Counted from the first letter of the stretch, positions 8,985-17,895 are shown. The stretch is 64,000 nt of DNA from Trueperella abortisuis (GCF_030811095.1 NZ_JAUSQL010000001.1:2356001-2420000); one strand, 5' to 3'. Made by a program: numbers and translations. The notes: generated from the letters alone by a model not told the origin.

Positions 8985-9238
8985 TCGTGATGCATAAACA
9001 GTAGTCCTGCTTTCCCGTGAGGCTGTGAACGCGTGATGGGGTGTTTGGCCTCCGATGCCGGTATAGGGTCTGTAGCGATTATACCCGTGAAACCAAACTT
9101 GCTAGGCCTGGGCGTATTCTTCTTTACTGGAATAGGCTTGTGCGTAGGCCAACTCCTACGCCTGGTGCGGCTAAAGCGCTCGACCTTGCCGTTGGTTTGG
9201 GGGCGGCAGCAAATGCAAAACAGTGGAATCTCGGCATA
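8985..9238 (-). pseudogene. decayed transposase remnant (integrase-core C-terminus)
   Basis: On the minus strand the conserved motif RPQTNGKVERFSRT appears in one frame. After a frameshift, AYAQAYSSKEEYAQA, an in-frame TAG, then GYNRYRPYTGIGGQTP follow in another. These are the end of a DDE integrase core and tail as seen in IS481/IS3-type transposases. At least one frameshift and one stop show it is dead, and no terminal repeats can be traced. It marks a past insertion between moaE and moaC, next to the repeats downstream of moaA. Confidence 0.8.
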
Positions 9239-9423
9239 GAGTTCGTAGCCAACTGACCTAACTACGTAACCCGCCATCAAAGGTGATCGCATGACGAAAG
9301 GAAGCCTTGCGAGAATCCGCTGAGTCACACAAGCCTCTAGGTGCAGAGAACACACCATTTTTGCCCCTACAATCTCAGGAGATCAGTTGTTGATTGCTCT
9401 TACTTGAGCTTTTGATGTAGGGA

Positions 9424-9651
9424 GTGTTTATACTGCCTGCTTCGAGTGATAACAAAAACCGACTGGTCACAATAGGAAGAAGACTGTTCTTTCTGATTGG
9501 ACTCGCCGGCTTAGTGCTGTTGCTTCTGAGCTTGTGGTTCGAGACTGGAAGACTTGGCGGTGTTTTATGTGCTGGTGCACTTATCGGACACCTCGCAACT
9601 TGGCACAGAGTTCTCACCACAGACAATGATCTCGGCGAGAATACTCGTTAG
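9424..9651 (+). CDS. small two-helix membrane protein
   Basis: 75 residues with a GTG start at 9424 behind a weak TAGGGAG. Two hydrophobic segments, LFFLIGLAGLVLLLLSLWF and LGGVLCAGALIGHLATW, are flanked by charged ends. The region has lower GC than its surroundings and sits beside the transposase remnant, which suggests recent arrival. No family recognised. Confidence 0.5.
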   Translation: MFILPASSDNKNRLVTIGRRLFFLIGLAGLVLLLLSLWFETGRLGGVLCAGALIGHLATWHRVLTTDNDLGENTR

Positions 9652-9741
9652 TTCCGACAAGGGTGACTGTCAAGCGTCCGCGGTTCTGTTCGTGTGAGTA
9701 GATGGGAGAATCTGATAACCAAGGCACATACTGAGAAAGCA

Positions 9742-9974
9742 AACCCGGGACGCTTCGGGTTGCCGACTCATTCGATTTCAGCCGCCGAATTGGCGCCCTG
9801 ATCCCGGCGAAGGCCCAGGGGTCTCGGCGTCGTGCGGCGATGAGTGACTACTGCCGCGAGACCGGCGACCCGGCCTACATCGCAAACCTCGTGCCGCGCC
9901 TGGTCACGATCTCGCTACGCACGCAAGACCTCATCGAGGCGCTCCCTGAGCTCGTTATCGAGGAGGAGCATTAA
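9742..9974 (+). pseudogene. C-terminal fragment of an unknown protein
   Basis: The frame is open after a TGA and reads SFDFSRRIGALIPAKAQ, later MSDYCRETGDPAYIANLV, ISLRTQDLIEAL and ending LVIEEEH. Codon use fits the genome, but there is no start with a ribosome site; the first ATG is at 9840 and would give 44 residues. I do not recognise the family. It most likely is the surviving tail of a gene lost when the neighbouring insertions occurred. Confidence 0.35.
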
Positions 9975-10021
9975 GATCACTAACAGGGAACACTCCCTCT
10001 GCCCGCTCGGAAAGGACGTTC

Positions 10022-10519
10022 ATGAAGCTCACCCACCTCAACTCCGCCGGAGAGGCCCGCATGGTCGACGTGACGGGCAAGCAGCCGACCGTGCGCGCGG
10101 CGAGCGCACAGGCCAAGGTCACGTGCTCGGGCGAGGTCATGGCGGCGCTCCGGGACGGCACCGTGCCCAAAGGCGACGTGCTGGCCGTGGCCCGCGTGGC
10201 CGGAATTGCGGCCGCCAAGCGGGTGCCCGACCTCCTCCCCCTCGCCCACACGATCGGCGTTCACGGCGCGCAGGTTGACCTCACCCTCGAGGCCGACCAC
10301 GTCCTCATCCGCACCACCGTCCGCACCGCGGATCGCACCGGCGTGGAGATGGAGGCGCTGACGGCGGCGTCGGTGGCTGCGCTCGCCGTGGTGGACATGG
10401 TCAAGGGCGTGGACCGCTCTGCCGCCATCACGGACCTGCTCATCACCGCCAAGTCCGGCGGGCGCTCGGGCACGTGGGAGCGGCCCGGCTTCGAGTCCGA
10501 CCGTTCGGCGGAGGCGTGA
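10022..10519 (+). CDS. moaC: cyclic pyranopterin monophosphate synthase MoaC
   Basis: 165 residues. MoaC turns 3',8-cyclo-GTP, the MoaA product, into cyclic pyranopterin monophosphate. Family landmarks are the N-terminal MVDVTGK, VAGIAAAKRVPDLLPLAHTI near residue 60-80, and GVEMEALTAASVAALAVVDM near 110 followed by KGVDR and KSGGRSG. The ATG lies behind GGAAAGGAC. The stop overlaps the moeA start (TGATG), so the two are translationally coupled. Confidence 0.97.
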   Translation: MKLTHLNSAGEARMVDVTGKQPTVRAASAQAKVTCSGEVMAALRDGTVPKGDVLAVARVAGIAAAKRVPDLLPLAHTIGVHGAQVDLTLEADHVLIRTTVRTADRTGVEMEALTAASVAALAVVDMVKGVDRSAAITDLLITAKSGGRSGTWERPGFESDRSAEA

Positions 10520-11766
10520 TGTCTGCGATGACGACGCCCGAGGCGTATCTCGCGTCCATCCTCGAGGCTTTTTGCCCGCGCCGGCTCGCGTCCGAGACCG
10601 TTCCGTTGGCCGGGGCCCTCGGCCGAACCCTCGCCAACGACGCCGCCGCCCTGCTCTCCGTCCCGCCCTTCGACAACTCCGCCATGGACGGCTTCGCGGT
10701 GCGGGTGGGGGACTTTGTGGGCCGGGGGCCGTGGCGCTTCGCGGTGGTCTCGGACATCGCCGCGGGCTCGGTCGGCCAGGAACTCGCCGGCGTCGCCCTC
10801 GGCCGTGCTCTCGCCGGCGACGCCGCCCTCCCGCCCGCGGCCCGAATCATGACTGGCGCGTCGGTGCCGGACTGGGCTGACGCCGTCGTGAAGGTGGAAG
10901 ACACCGACGCCCCCGCCGGTGCCTCGGACCTGCCCGCGACCGTGCAGGTCACTGCCGCGCCGCGCCTGGGCCACAACATCCGCCGCGCCGGCGAGGACCT
11001 CGCGGCGGGCTCGCTCGCCCTGCCCGCGGGAAGCGTGCTCGGCGCCCGCTCGCTCTCCGCGCTCGCAGCGATTGGCTACGGGCGGGTCGCGGTGGTGCGC
11101 AGGCCGCGCGTCGGCGTCGTCGCCACAGGATCGGAGCTAGCCCGCCCGGGCGACCCGCTCTCACCCGGCATGATCCCCGACTCCAATTCCACCCTCCTGT
11201 CGATGCTGGTCCGCGAGGCGGGCGGGGAGCCGACCGAGGTGGTGACGGTGGCCGACACCGCCGAGGCCTTCGCCGCGGCGCTCCCCACCGACGTGGACCT
11301 CATTGTCACCTCCGGCGGGGTCTCTATGGGCGCCTTCGACCCCGTCAAAGAATACGGGCTCGCCCACGGGTGGGCCTTTACGAAGGTGGCCATGCAGCCG
11401 GGCAAACCCCAAGGTCACGGGGTCAGCCCCGCCGGAGTGCCGGTTATTTGCCTGCCTGGTAACCCCGTCTCCGTGGCGGTGTCCTTCCGGCTGTTCGTGC
11501 GCCCCTATCTCGCCCGCCTCCTCGGCCAGGCAGAGCGCCCCGCCCGGACGCTGCCGGCCGGCGCGGCGTGGAACACCCCGGCCGGCCGGCGCCAATACCT
11601 GCCTGCTCGCGTGACGGGCGAGCCCGCCGTCGTCGTGCCCGTCCACGAACGCGGCTCCGGCTCACACCTCGTGGCCGCGCTGCGCGACGCCGAGGTGCTC
11701 GCCGTGGTGCCGGCAGACAAAGAGGAGGTCCGCCCAGGGGACCTCCTCCAGGTCATCGGATTATAA
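10519..11766 (+). CDS. moeA: molybdopterin molybdotransferase MoeA
   Basis: 415 residues. MoeA inserts molybdate into adenylated molybdopterin. Landmarks are PPFDNSAMDGFAVR near residue 55, TGSEL near 208, SGGVSMGAFDPVK near 265, QPGKPQGHG near 295 and CLPGNPVSVAVSFRLFVRP near 312, followed by a C-terminal domain IV. The start overlaps the moaC stop by one base; an upstream ATG at 10474 would lie inside moaC. It ends 35 bases before a 28-bp perfect palindrome that separates it from the convergent mog gene. Confidence 0.97.
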   Translation: MSAMTTPEAYLASILEAFCPRRLASETVPLAGALGRTLANDAAALLSVPPFDNSAMDGFAVRVGDFVGRGPWRFAVVSDIAAGSVGQELAGVALGRALAGDAALPPAARIMTGASVPDWADAVVKVEDTDAPAGASDLPATVQVTAAPRLGHNIRRAGEDLAAGSLALPAGSVLGARSLSALAAIGYGRVAVVRRPRVGVVATGSELARPGDPLSPGMIPDSNSTLLSMLVREAGGEPTEVVTVADTAEAFAAALPTDVDLIVTSGGVSMGAFDPVKEYGLAHGWAFTKVAMQPGKPQGHGVSPAGVPVICLPGNPVSVAVSFRLFVRPYLARLLGQAERPARTLPAGAAWNTPAGRRQYLPARVTGEPAVVVPVHERGSGSHLVAALRDAEVLAVVPADKEEVRPGDLLQVIGL

Positions 11767-11801
11767 GGACGTTGCTAACCGGCAATCCTCGCCGGCCGCC
11801 G

Positions 11802-11865
11802 TTCGCGGGACGATTTGAGCCGCATCTTCGTATATATGAAGATGCGGCTCAAATCGTCCCGCGAA
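11802..11865. terminator. 28-bp perfect palindrome between moeA and mog
   Basis: Two 28-base arms, with GGGACGATTTGAG inside the left arm, surround the loop GTATATAT. It separates two convergent genes and could stop transcription in both directions. A sister palindrome at 20512-20571 keeps the pairing despite base changes in both arms. Confidence 0.75.
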
Positions 11866-11898
11866 GGGATCTCCTCAGAGTTATTGACCTATAGGGGA

Positions 11899-12390
11899 TC
11901 AGTGGTCTGCGCCGCGCATCTGCTCTACCGCGTGCGCGAGGATCGGGATGAGCACTTCCATCCCGTCCTCGACCCCGCCCACCGAGCCCGGCAGGTTCAC
12001 CACGAGGGTGCGGTTGCGCCCGAGCACCATGACGCCCGCGCGGGAACGCGACAGGATCGCCGTGGGGCTACCCTTGATAATGCCGTGATAGCGGATCGCC
12101 TCCGGGATGCCCGGAATGTCGAAGCGCAGTAGCGGATCCATGGCGCGGGCCGTGTAGTCTTGCGGAGAGATGCCGGTGCCACCCGTCGTGATGACGACGT
12201 CGACCTCGTCGTACGCCGCGGTCTGGACGGCTTCGGCGATGGCTCGGACGTCGTCGTGGACCACGGCGGTGTCGATCACCCTGACGCCCGCCTCCTCGAG
12301 GAACCGGACGGCCGTGGGGCCAGAGATGTCTTCGCGCTTGCCGGCGGCGCTTCGATCTGAGATCGTGATAACAGCAGCTGAAATACTCAT
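11899..12390 (-). CDS. mog: molybdopterin adenylyltransferase (MogA/MoaB type)
   Basis: 163 residues. It adenylates molybdopterin before metal insertion by MoeA. The MPT-binding signature TTGGTGISPQD is near residue 68, with AVITISDRSAAGKREDISG at the N-terminus and VVNLPGSVGGVEDGME near 128. The gene is probably leaderless: a perfect TATAAT box ends six bases before the ATG (see 12397-12402). It is convergent with moeA and divergent from modA. Confidence 0.95.
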   Translation of the reverse strand: MSISAAVITISDRSAAGKREDISGPTAVRFLEEAGVRVIDTAVVHDDVRAIAEAVQTAAYDEVDVVITTGGTGISPQDYTARAMDPLLRFDIPGIPEAIRYHGIIKGSPTAILSRSRAGVMVLGRNRTLVVNLPGSVGGVEDGMEVLIPILAHAVEQMRGADH

Positions 12391-12396
12391 GGGATC

Positions 12397-12402
12397 ATTA
12401 TA
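12397..12402 (-). promoter_or_regulatory. -10 box of leaderless mog (TATAAT)
   Basis: TATAAT on the minus strand, six bases before the ATG, so the transcript should begin at or next to the start codon. Confidence 0.7.
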
Positions 12403-12471
12403 GAACGAGTAAGGGTTTAGTCAAGGCCCGCTACCTGTCTCAGACACCACCCCTGCCTCGGAAGGACAACC

Positions 12472-13242
12472 ATGCTGAAGAGAATCACCGCGGTGGCCGT
12501 CGCCACCCTCCTGCTCGCCGCCTGCTCCCAGGGCGCCAACACCTCAGACGCCGACTCAGACGCCCGCTCACAACTCATCGTCTTCGCCGCCGCCTCCCTC
12601 AACACCGCATTCCCACGCATCACAGAGGACGTCTTCGAACCGGACAACCCGGGCGTCGACGTCACCTTCTCCTTCGAGGGCTCCTCCGCGCTCGCGGAGA
12701 AGATCCTCGCCGGCGCCCCGGCCGACGTCTTCGCCTCCGCCAACGTGGGCAGCATGGATAAGGTGGGCGAGGCGGCCGTCTCACCCACCGAGTTCACCAA
12801 GAACACGCTGCGCCTCATCGTGCCCAGCGGCAACCCGGCCGGCGTCACCGACCTCATCTCAGCCAACGCCGCCAAACTGGTCGTGTGCGCGCCGCAGGTG
12901 CCGTGCGGCGCCGCCACCACACAGCTCGCCGAGCACGTCGGCCTCACCCTCACACCCGTCTCAGAAGAGCAGTCCGTGACGGACGTTCGCACCAAGGTGG
13001 AGACCGGCGAGGCGGATGCCGGCCTCGTCTACGTCACCGACGCGATGCTGGTGAAAGACAAGGTGGAGATCGTCGACGTACCCGGCATCACCGACGTCGG
13101 CACCTCCTACATGATCACCACCCTCGCCGACGCCCCCAACCCCGACGCCGCCAAAGCCTTCCTCGACGCCGTCATGTCCGAGAAGGGCCAGGCGATCCTC
13201 ACCCAGTACGGGTTCGGCACCGGCGAGGGCGAAAGCAAGTAA
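12472..13242 (+). CDS. modA: molybdate ABC transporter substrate-binding lipoprotein ModA
   Basis: 256 residues. It captures molybdate or tungstate outside the membrane. The N-terminus is a lipoprotein signal with lipobox LLAAC (Cys at about 19). Family motifs are LIVFAAASLNTAF near 36, FSFEGSSALAEKILAGAPAD near 65-84, VFASAN, NTLRLIVPSGNPAG near 105 and GEADAGLVYVTDA near 180. The start follows GGAAGGACAACC. Its stop overlaps the modBC start (TAATG), giving tight coupling to the permease-ATPase fusion. Confidence 0.97.
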   Translation: MLKRITAVAVATLLLAACSQGANTSDADSDARSQLIVFAAASLNTAFPRITEDVFEPDNPGVDVTFSFEGSSALAEKILAGAPADVFASANVGSMDKVGEAAVSPTEFTKNTLRLIVPSGNPAGVTDLISANAAKLVVCAPQVPCGAATTQLAEHVGLTLTPVSEEQSVTDVRTKVETGEADAGLVYVTDAMLVKDKVEIVDVPGITDVGTSYMITTLADAPNPDAAKAFLDAVMSEKGQAILTQYGFGTGEGESK

Positions 13243-15209
13243 TGCGTGCCATCCCGCGGGGCTTTTGGCTCCCCGCCACGCTCGCGCTCGCCATGCTCAT
13301 CCTTCCCCTGGTGGGCATGGCTTCGCGGGTGCCGTGGGCAGATCTGGGGCCAATCCTGAGCTCCGCCGCCTCCACGGACGCGCTGTGGCTTTCCCTGCGC
13401 ACATGCCTGACATCCATGGCGATCTGCCTGCTCGTGGGCACGCCCCTCGCGCTCATCTTCGCGCGCGCCGCCGAGCTACCCCGCCGCCCCGCCTGGCTGA
13501 CCCCGCTGCGCACCTTCGTCCTCGTGCCGCTGGTCATGCCGCCCGTGGTAGCCGGTCTCGCCCTGCTCACCACCTTCGGCCGGCGCGGGCTACTCGGCTC
13601 GGCGCTGGAGGTCGCCGGCATCCAGATCCCGTTCACCACCGCGGCCGTCATCCTTGCCCAGGTTTTCGTGTCGCTGCCCTTTCTGGTCACCACCGTGGAC
13701 AGCGCCGCGCGCGCCGCCGGCTCCGACCTCGAACACGCCGCCGCCGGGCTCGGCGCCAGCCGGTGGGTGCAGTTTCGCCGCATCACCCTCCCCGTGCTTG
13801 GCCCCTCCATCGTCTCCGGCGCCGCCCTCGCCTTCGCCCGCTCCCTCGGGGAATTCGGCGCCACCATCACCTTCGCCGGCTCCCTGCAGGGCACCACCCG
13901 CACACTCCCCCTCGAGGTCTATCTTCAGCGCGAACAAGACCCCGACTCCGCCCTCGCCCTCGCCCTCCTCCTCATCCTCATTGCCCTCCTCGTCACCGCG
14001 CTCTCCACCGCCATCGAAGCCCACAGCTCGCGCCGATTCGCCCGCACCCACGACGCCGAAAAGCCCGGCGGCGCCGATATGCGCGGCGACGGCGGAGGGC
14101 CGGCTGGCGTCGTCGGGGGTCGGGCTGGCGGCGGCGGGGCTGGCGGCGGCGTCGGGGCCGATTCCGAAGCCGAACCGGAGACGCGCGCGCCCGTCGGGTT
14201 CGTGCTCGAGGCGGACGTGCCCGAGCGGGGAGTTCGCTACCGACTCGAGGCGAAACCCGGCGAAACCATCGCGCTCATCGGACCGAATGGGTCGGGCAAG
14301 TCGACCGGGATTCGGTTGCTCGCCGGGGACATCACAAGCCCAACATCGCGGGTAGAACGGCCGGAAGCCGTCGGGTTCCTCGACCAGGCGCCGGCGTTGT
14401 TCCCGCACATGAGCGTGCTCGACAACGTGGCCTTCGGGCCGCGGTGTGCCGGGGTGGCCAAGGCCAAGGCGCGCGAGCGGGCGCGGGCGGAGCTCGCCGC
14501 CGTCGGGATGGCGGGCCTCGAGCAGCGTAACCCGCGCCAGCTGTCCGGCGGGCAGGCTCAGCGCGTGGCGCTGGCTCGGCTTCTCGCCGTCAACCCGCAG
14601 CTCCTCCTGCTCGACGAACCCTTCGCCGCCCTCGACCCCACCGCCACCGCCCAGCTACGCGCGATCATTGCCCGGCGGGTGGCGGGCATTACGACGCTGA
14701 TCGTCACGCATGACATCGTCGACGCGCTGACCCTCGCCGACCGCGTGGCCGCGCTCGAGGGCGGAAAACTCGTCGCGCTTGCCCCCGTGCCGGAAGCGCT
14801 CAGCCGTCCGGCCACCGCCTTCGTGGCCAGCTTCGCCGGGGTGAACATGCAGTTCGGAGTGATGGGCGCCGAGGGCTTGGTCTCCGGTGGCGTGACCTTC
14901 CAGGGGATCGCCGACGGGCTCGCCGAAGGCGAGCCGGGCGCCGCCGTTTTTGAACCCACCGCCGTCGCCCTTCGCGTCGAGCGAACGCCCGGTTCGCCAC
15001 GCAACGTCTTCGAGGCGCGGGTACGCTCCGTGAGCACCGCCGCCGTGGGGGTGAACCTGGAGCTGGATATCGGCTCTGCCGCGCCAATCCACGCGGTTAT
15101 CACCGCGGGCGCCGCCGCCGAGCTCGGGGTGGAAGAAGGCGCGTCGGTATTCGCCGAGGTCAAGGCCGTACAGGTGCGCCTCATCACAACTTCTCACGTC
15201 GCCGACTAG
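13242..15209 (+). CDS. fused molybdate permease and ATPase (ModB-ModC)
   Basis: 655 residues combining two usually separate subunits. Residues 1-265 are a ModB permease with about five membrane segments and the ABC-contact loop near AAAGLGASRWVQFRRITLP. A Gly/Ala-rich linker (about 275-315) leads into ModC: Walker A GPNGSGKST near 347, signature LSGGQAQRVALARLL near 430, Walker B LLLLDEPFAALD near 455 and His loop VTHD near 490. The tail (from about 585) is a TOBE-like domain. ATG 13242 overlaps the modA stop. Since a transporter needs two permeases and two ATPases, this should act as a homodimer. A longer frame upstream to 12885 is a modA shadow. Confidence 0.95.
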   Translation: MRAIPRGFWLPATLALAMLILPLVGMASRVPWADLGPILSSAASTDALWLSLRTCLTSMAICLLVGTPLALIFARAAELPRRPAWLTPLRTFVLVPLVMPPVVAGLALLTTFGRRGLLGSALEVAGIQIPFTTAAVILAQVFVSLPFLVTTVDSAARAAGSDLEHAAAGLGASRWVQFRRITLPVLGPSIVSGAALAFARSLGEFGATITFAGSLQGTTRTLPLEVYLQREQDPDSALALALLLILIALLVTALSTAIEAHSSRRFARTHDAEKPGGADMRGDGGGPAGVVGGRAGGGGAGGGVGADSEAEPETRAPVGFVLEADVPERGVRYRLEAKPGETIALIGPNGSGKSTGIRLLAGDITSPTSRVERPEAVGFLDQAPALFPHMSVLDNVAFGPRCAGVAKAKARERARAELAAVGMAGLEQRNPRQLSGGQAQRVALARLLAVNPQLLLLDEPFAALDPTATAQLRAIIARRVAGITTLIVTHDIVDALTLADRVAALEGGKLVALAPVPEALSRPATAFVASFAGVNMQFGVMGAEGLVSGGVTFQGIADGLAEGEPGAAVFEPTAVALRVERTPGSPRNVFEARVRSVSTAAVGVNLELDIGSAAPIHAVITAGAAAELGVEEGASVFAEVKAVQVRLITTSHVAD

Positions 15210-15310
15210 GTGGCGGCGCGGCTCGCCGCGCGCGGAGCGCGCGCCATGACGTAGGGTGGACACCACGCCTCCCAGACCCGGGACGTGAAAACTAGAAAGG
15301 ATTCCAATCC

Positions 15311-15571
15311 ATGGGCAACATTATCGGAACAATTGTTTTCGGGGCCGTGATCGGCTTCCTCGCTCGCTTCATCCGAAAGGATGCCCCAATTTCCGTGCCG
15401 GCAACCGTCGGACTCGGTGTGGCCGGCGTGGTGGTTGGCAACCTCATCCTCCAGCTGTTCAACTACCCCACCAACACACCCGGCATCGATTGGCTCCGCT
15501 GGATCGTAGCCACGGTGCTCGCGATCATCTTCATCGGCATTTACCTAGGGCGTGCGGGCAAGAAGAACTAG
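15311..15571 (+). CDS. GlsB/YeaQ/YmgE family small membrane protein
   Basis: 86 residues with three hydrophobic segments. The Gly-rich start MGNIIGTIVFGAVIGFLAR is typical of the transglycosylase-associated (YeaQ) family, linked to general stress in other bacteria, with unknown mechanism. AGAAAGGA precedes the ATG. Two copies of the 109-bp repeat follow downstream. Confidence 0.9.
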   Translation: MGNIIGTIVFGAVIGFLARFIRKDAPISVPATVGLGVAGVVVGNLILQLFNYPTNTPGIDWLRWIVATVLAIIFIGIYLGRAGKKN

Positions 15572-15613
15572 CCGCCGCGTAGGGGCCGGCCGCCGCGTAG
15601 GGGCTGGCCGAGC

Positions 15614-15722
15614 CCGACACTTCACTTGAGTATTCGGGCTACCTGTCGACACTTCACTTGAATATACCGGCTGCAGATCGCTATACGGGCCCGGCTGGCC
15701 CCAGATTCCTGAGTTATGTCGG
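15614..15722 (+). repeat. 109-bp CCGACAC element, copy A
   Basis: Starts CCGACACTTCACTTGAG and ends GAGTTATGTCGG. It contains a 32-base prefix whose first bases recur at the start of a 77-base core (CGACACTTCACTTGAATAT onward). The core holds GATCGCTATACGGGC. Ends are short inverted repeats (CCGACA / TGTCGG). Confidence 0.9.
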
Positions 15723-15768
15723 CCGCGGTAGGGAGCATCGCCGGGCAGCCAGCTGGTGCGGGCCTGCC

Positions 15769-15877
15769 CCGACACTTCACTTGAGGATTTGTGCTACCTG
15801 TCGACACTTCTCTTGAATATACCGGCTATCGATCGCTATACGGGCCCGGCCGGCCCCAGATTCCCGAGTTGCGTCGG
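15769..15877 (+). repeat. 109-bp CCGACAC element, copy B
   Basis: Same length and order as copy A, 46 bases further on, same orientation. Its right end reads GAGTTGCGTCGG. Confidence 0.9.
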
Positions 15878-15974
15878 GGCGCAGGCGGCGCACCGCCGGG
15901 CAACCGGCGGGCCGATGCATGCCCCCGAAAACCAGCCAGCCCCAACGGGCCCCACAAGGGCTCAACACATAAAT

Positions 15975-16010
15975 GAGGCGGGCCGCCATCCACGCTAGGC
16001 GGCCCGCCTC
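15975..16010. terminator. GC-rich hairpin upstream of the symporter operon
   Basis: A 13-bp perfect stem GAGGCGGGCCGCC / GGCGGCCCGCCTC with a 10-base loop. Probably a terminator that isolates the symporter operon from the repeat region. Confidence 0.6.
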
Positions 16011-16015
16011 GGGCA

Positions 16016-16071
16016 GACACTCTGGCCGTAACGGAGAAGACTGCACAAATTTCTTCTCCAGCCAGTGTGTC
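16016..16071 (+). promoter_or_regulatory. two-tier hairpin in the symporter upstream region
   Basis: Outer arms GACACTCTGGC / GCCAGTGTGTC (one mismatch) enclose inner arms GGAGAAG / CTTCTCC around ACTGCACAAATTT. It lies about 290 bases before the symporter start and could be a leader structure or a terminator. No known riboswitch is recognised. Confidence 0.4.
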
Positions 16072-16184
16072 AGGCTTCAGCATCACACACACGAAAGGAA
16101 TACCTTGAAGGGGGATGTCCTTGCGATGTCTCTAGTATGGCAATCGATACTTGGATATCCATTGGTGATGTCTGGGAGTTGTCT

Positions 16185-16215
16185 GGGAATTATTCCCACT
16201 GGTATTCCCGCTGGT
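16185..16215 (+). promoter_or_regulatory. candidate operator upstream of the DASS symporter
   Basis: The palindrome GGGAATTATTCCC (16185-16197) overlaps two tandem 12-mers ATTCCCACTGGT and ATTCCCGCTGGT (16192-16215). This is the kind of site a dedicated regulator might bind. Confidence 0.4.
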
Positions 16216-16356
16216 CACGCCGGCTTCCGAAGGACCATGAGCCGACCGCATCCGCCGCAATGACGCCTGGACGGGCCCGCCAACCGAGCCGAACGCGTGC
16301 CCTATTCGAGCCATTGGGCCCAAAAGTGTGGCATAGAAAACACTAGGATGTTTTTT

Positions 16357-17895
16357 ATGAATGACGCCACACGCGCCACCTCCAATGACGGACACGCTTC
16401 ACCCCAACGCGCACTTCGCCCAGCCCGCCGCACCCGCAAGGCGCCCATCGCCCAGCGCCGCACGCCGCTCGGCACGAAGGAAAAGATCGGCCTGATCCTA
16501 GGCGCGATCGCCTTCGCCTTCCCACTCCTCGTCGACATCCCCAACCTCGAGCCGCTCGGCGAACGCATGCTGGCCATCTTCCTGCTGGCCATCATCTTCT
16601 GGATCACGGAGCCGATCCCGCTCACGGCTACGGCGGTGCTCGTCATCATGCTGGAGGTCCTGTTCGTGGCAAAGGGCGGGGTGTTCGCCCCGGCCCTCCC
16701 AGACCCGGCCCTCCCAGACCCGGCCGCCGCCGACGACGGCGCGCTCGCCGATCAGCTCCTGCCCGCCTCCGCCTACTTCGCAGCATTAGCCAACCCGGTC
16801 ATCATCCTATTCCTCGGCGGCTTCATGATCGCTCACGGAGCGGAAAAGTACGGCCTGGACCGCAACCTCGCCTCCGTCATGCTCAAGCCCTTCTCGGACA
16901 GCGCCCGGGCCACCACCGCCGGCCTCATGCTCATCACGGCGATCCTGTCGATGTTCATGTCGAACACGGCAACCACCGCCACGATGTTCGCCGTCGTCGT
17001 CCCTATCCTCAAGGCCCTGCCCAAGGGCAAGGCTCGTGCCGGCGTCGCTCTATCCATCCCGCTAGCGGCGAACGTGGGCGGCATCGGAACGCCCGTCGGC
17101 ACCCCGCCAAACGCCATTGCGATCGGCGCGCTCGCAGAGCGCGGCATCACAATCTCCTTCGTCGACTGGATGATCATGGCGGTGCCATTCATGCTGATCA
17201 TCCTCCTGTTCTCCTGGCTGTTCCTCTCCCTCGTGTTCCTGCCGAAGGACGCCCGCATCCACGTCGAGATGACCTCGAACTGGGACCGCACAACCAACGC
17301 ACGCATCTTCTACGTCATCGCCGGCATCACGATCCTGGCCTGGATGACGGAGCCGCTGCACGGAATCTCCTCCAACACCGTCGGCTTCTTCCCGGTTGTG
17401 GCTCTGCTGTGCCTGAAGGTGATGGGCGGGGCCGACATCAAGGCGCTCGACTGGCCCGTGCTCTGGCTGGTCTCGGGCGGCATCGCGCTCGGCACGGGCG
17501 TGGGAGCCACCGGCCTGGACGCCTGGCTGGTCGGCTCGGTGCCGTGGGAGAGCCTGGGCGGCGTGTGGATCGTGGCAATCCTGGGCCTGATTGGCTTCGG
17601 AATGGCGAACGTCATCTCCCACTCGGCGGCGGCAAACCTCCTGGTCCCGCTGGCGGTATCGCTTGCTGTTTCCCTCGACGGGGTGGACACGCTCACGGTC
17701 AGCGTCGTCGTCGCGATCGCGTGCTCGTTGGGCATGTCGATGCCGATCTCCACCCCGCCGAACGCGATCGCCTACTCGACGGGCGAGATCAAGATCTCCC
17801 AGATGGCGCTACTGGGCATGGTGGTAGGAACGGCGGCCACCGCCGTCCTTATCTTCGCCTTGCCCTCCCTGTGGTCGGCGATCGGGCTGGCGTAA
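16357..17895 (+). CDS. DASS (SLC13) family anion or dicarboxylate symporter
   Basis: 512 residues, about 11 membrane segments. It should move dicarboxylates, citrate or a similar anion with sodium. The family substrate loops are visible: SNTATTATMFAVVVPIL near residue 208, NVGGIGTPVGTPPNAIAIG near 241, and the second half ANVISHSAAANLLVPLA with SMPISTPPNAIAYSTG near 460. In the second half SNTAT is replaced by SHSAA. ATG 16357 is chosen because AGGATG lies about nine bases upstream; ATG 16348 is possible. It is followed after two bases by a histidine kinase gene, so transport and sensing are cotranscribed. Confidence 0.93.
   Translation: MNDATRATSNDGHASPQRALRPARRTRKAPIAQRRTPLGTKEKIGLILGAIAFAFPLLVDIPNLEPLGERMLAIFLLAIIFWITEPIPLTATAVLVIMLEVLFVAKGGVFAPALPDPALPDPAAADDGALADQLLPASAYFAALANPVIILFLGGFMIAHGAEKYGLDRNLASVMLKPFSDSARATTAGLMLITAILSMFMSNTATTATMFAVVVPILKALPKGKARAGVALSIPLAANVGGIGTPVGTPPNAIAIGALAERGITISFVDWMIMAVPFMLIILLFSWLFLSLVFLPKDARIHVEMTSNWDRTTNARIFYVIAGITILAWMTEPLHGISSNTVGFFPVVALLCLKVMGGADIKALDWPVLWLVSGGIALGTGVGATGLDAWLVGSVPWESLGGVWIVAILGLIGFGMANVISHSAAANLLVPLAVSLAVSLDGVDTLTVSVVVAIACSLGMSMPISTPPNAIAYSTGEIKISQMALLGMVVGTAATAVLIFALPSLWSAIGLA

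Noticed and set aside
8969..9358. Upstream extension of the moaE frame
   Set aside because: Contains transposase remains, and MoaE has its normal length from ATG 8968.
16016..16071. Riboswitch upstream of the symporter
   Set aside because: The hairpin matches no riboswitch class I can recognise, so it is reported only as a structured leader.
16125..16263. Possible 45-residue ORF in the symporter leader (MSLVWQSILGYPL start)
   Set aside because: A GGGGGA lies upstream, but composition is not protein-like and the frame crosses the operator-like repeats; not enough support.
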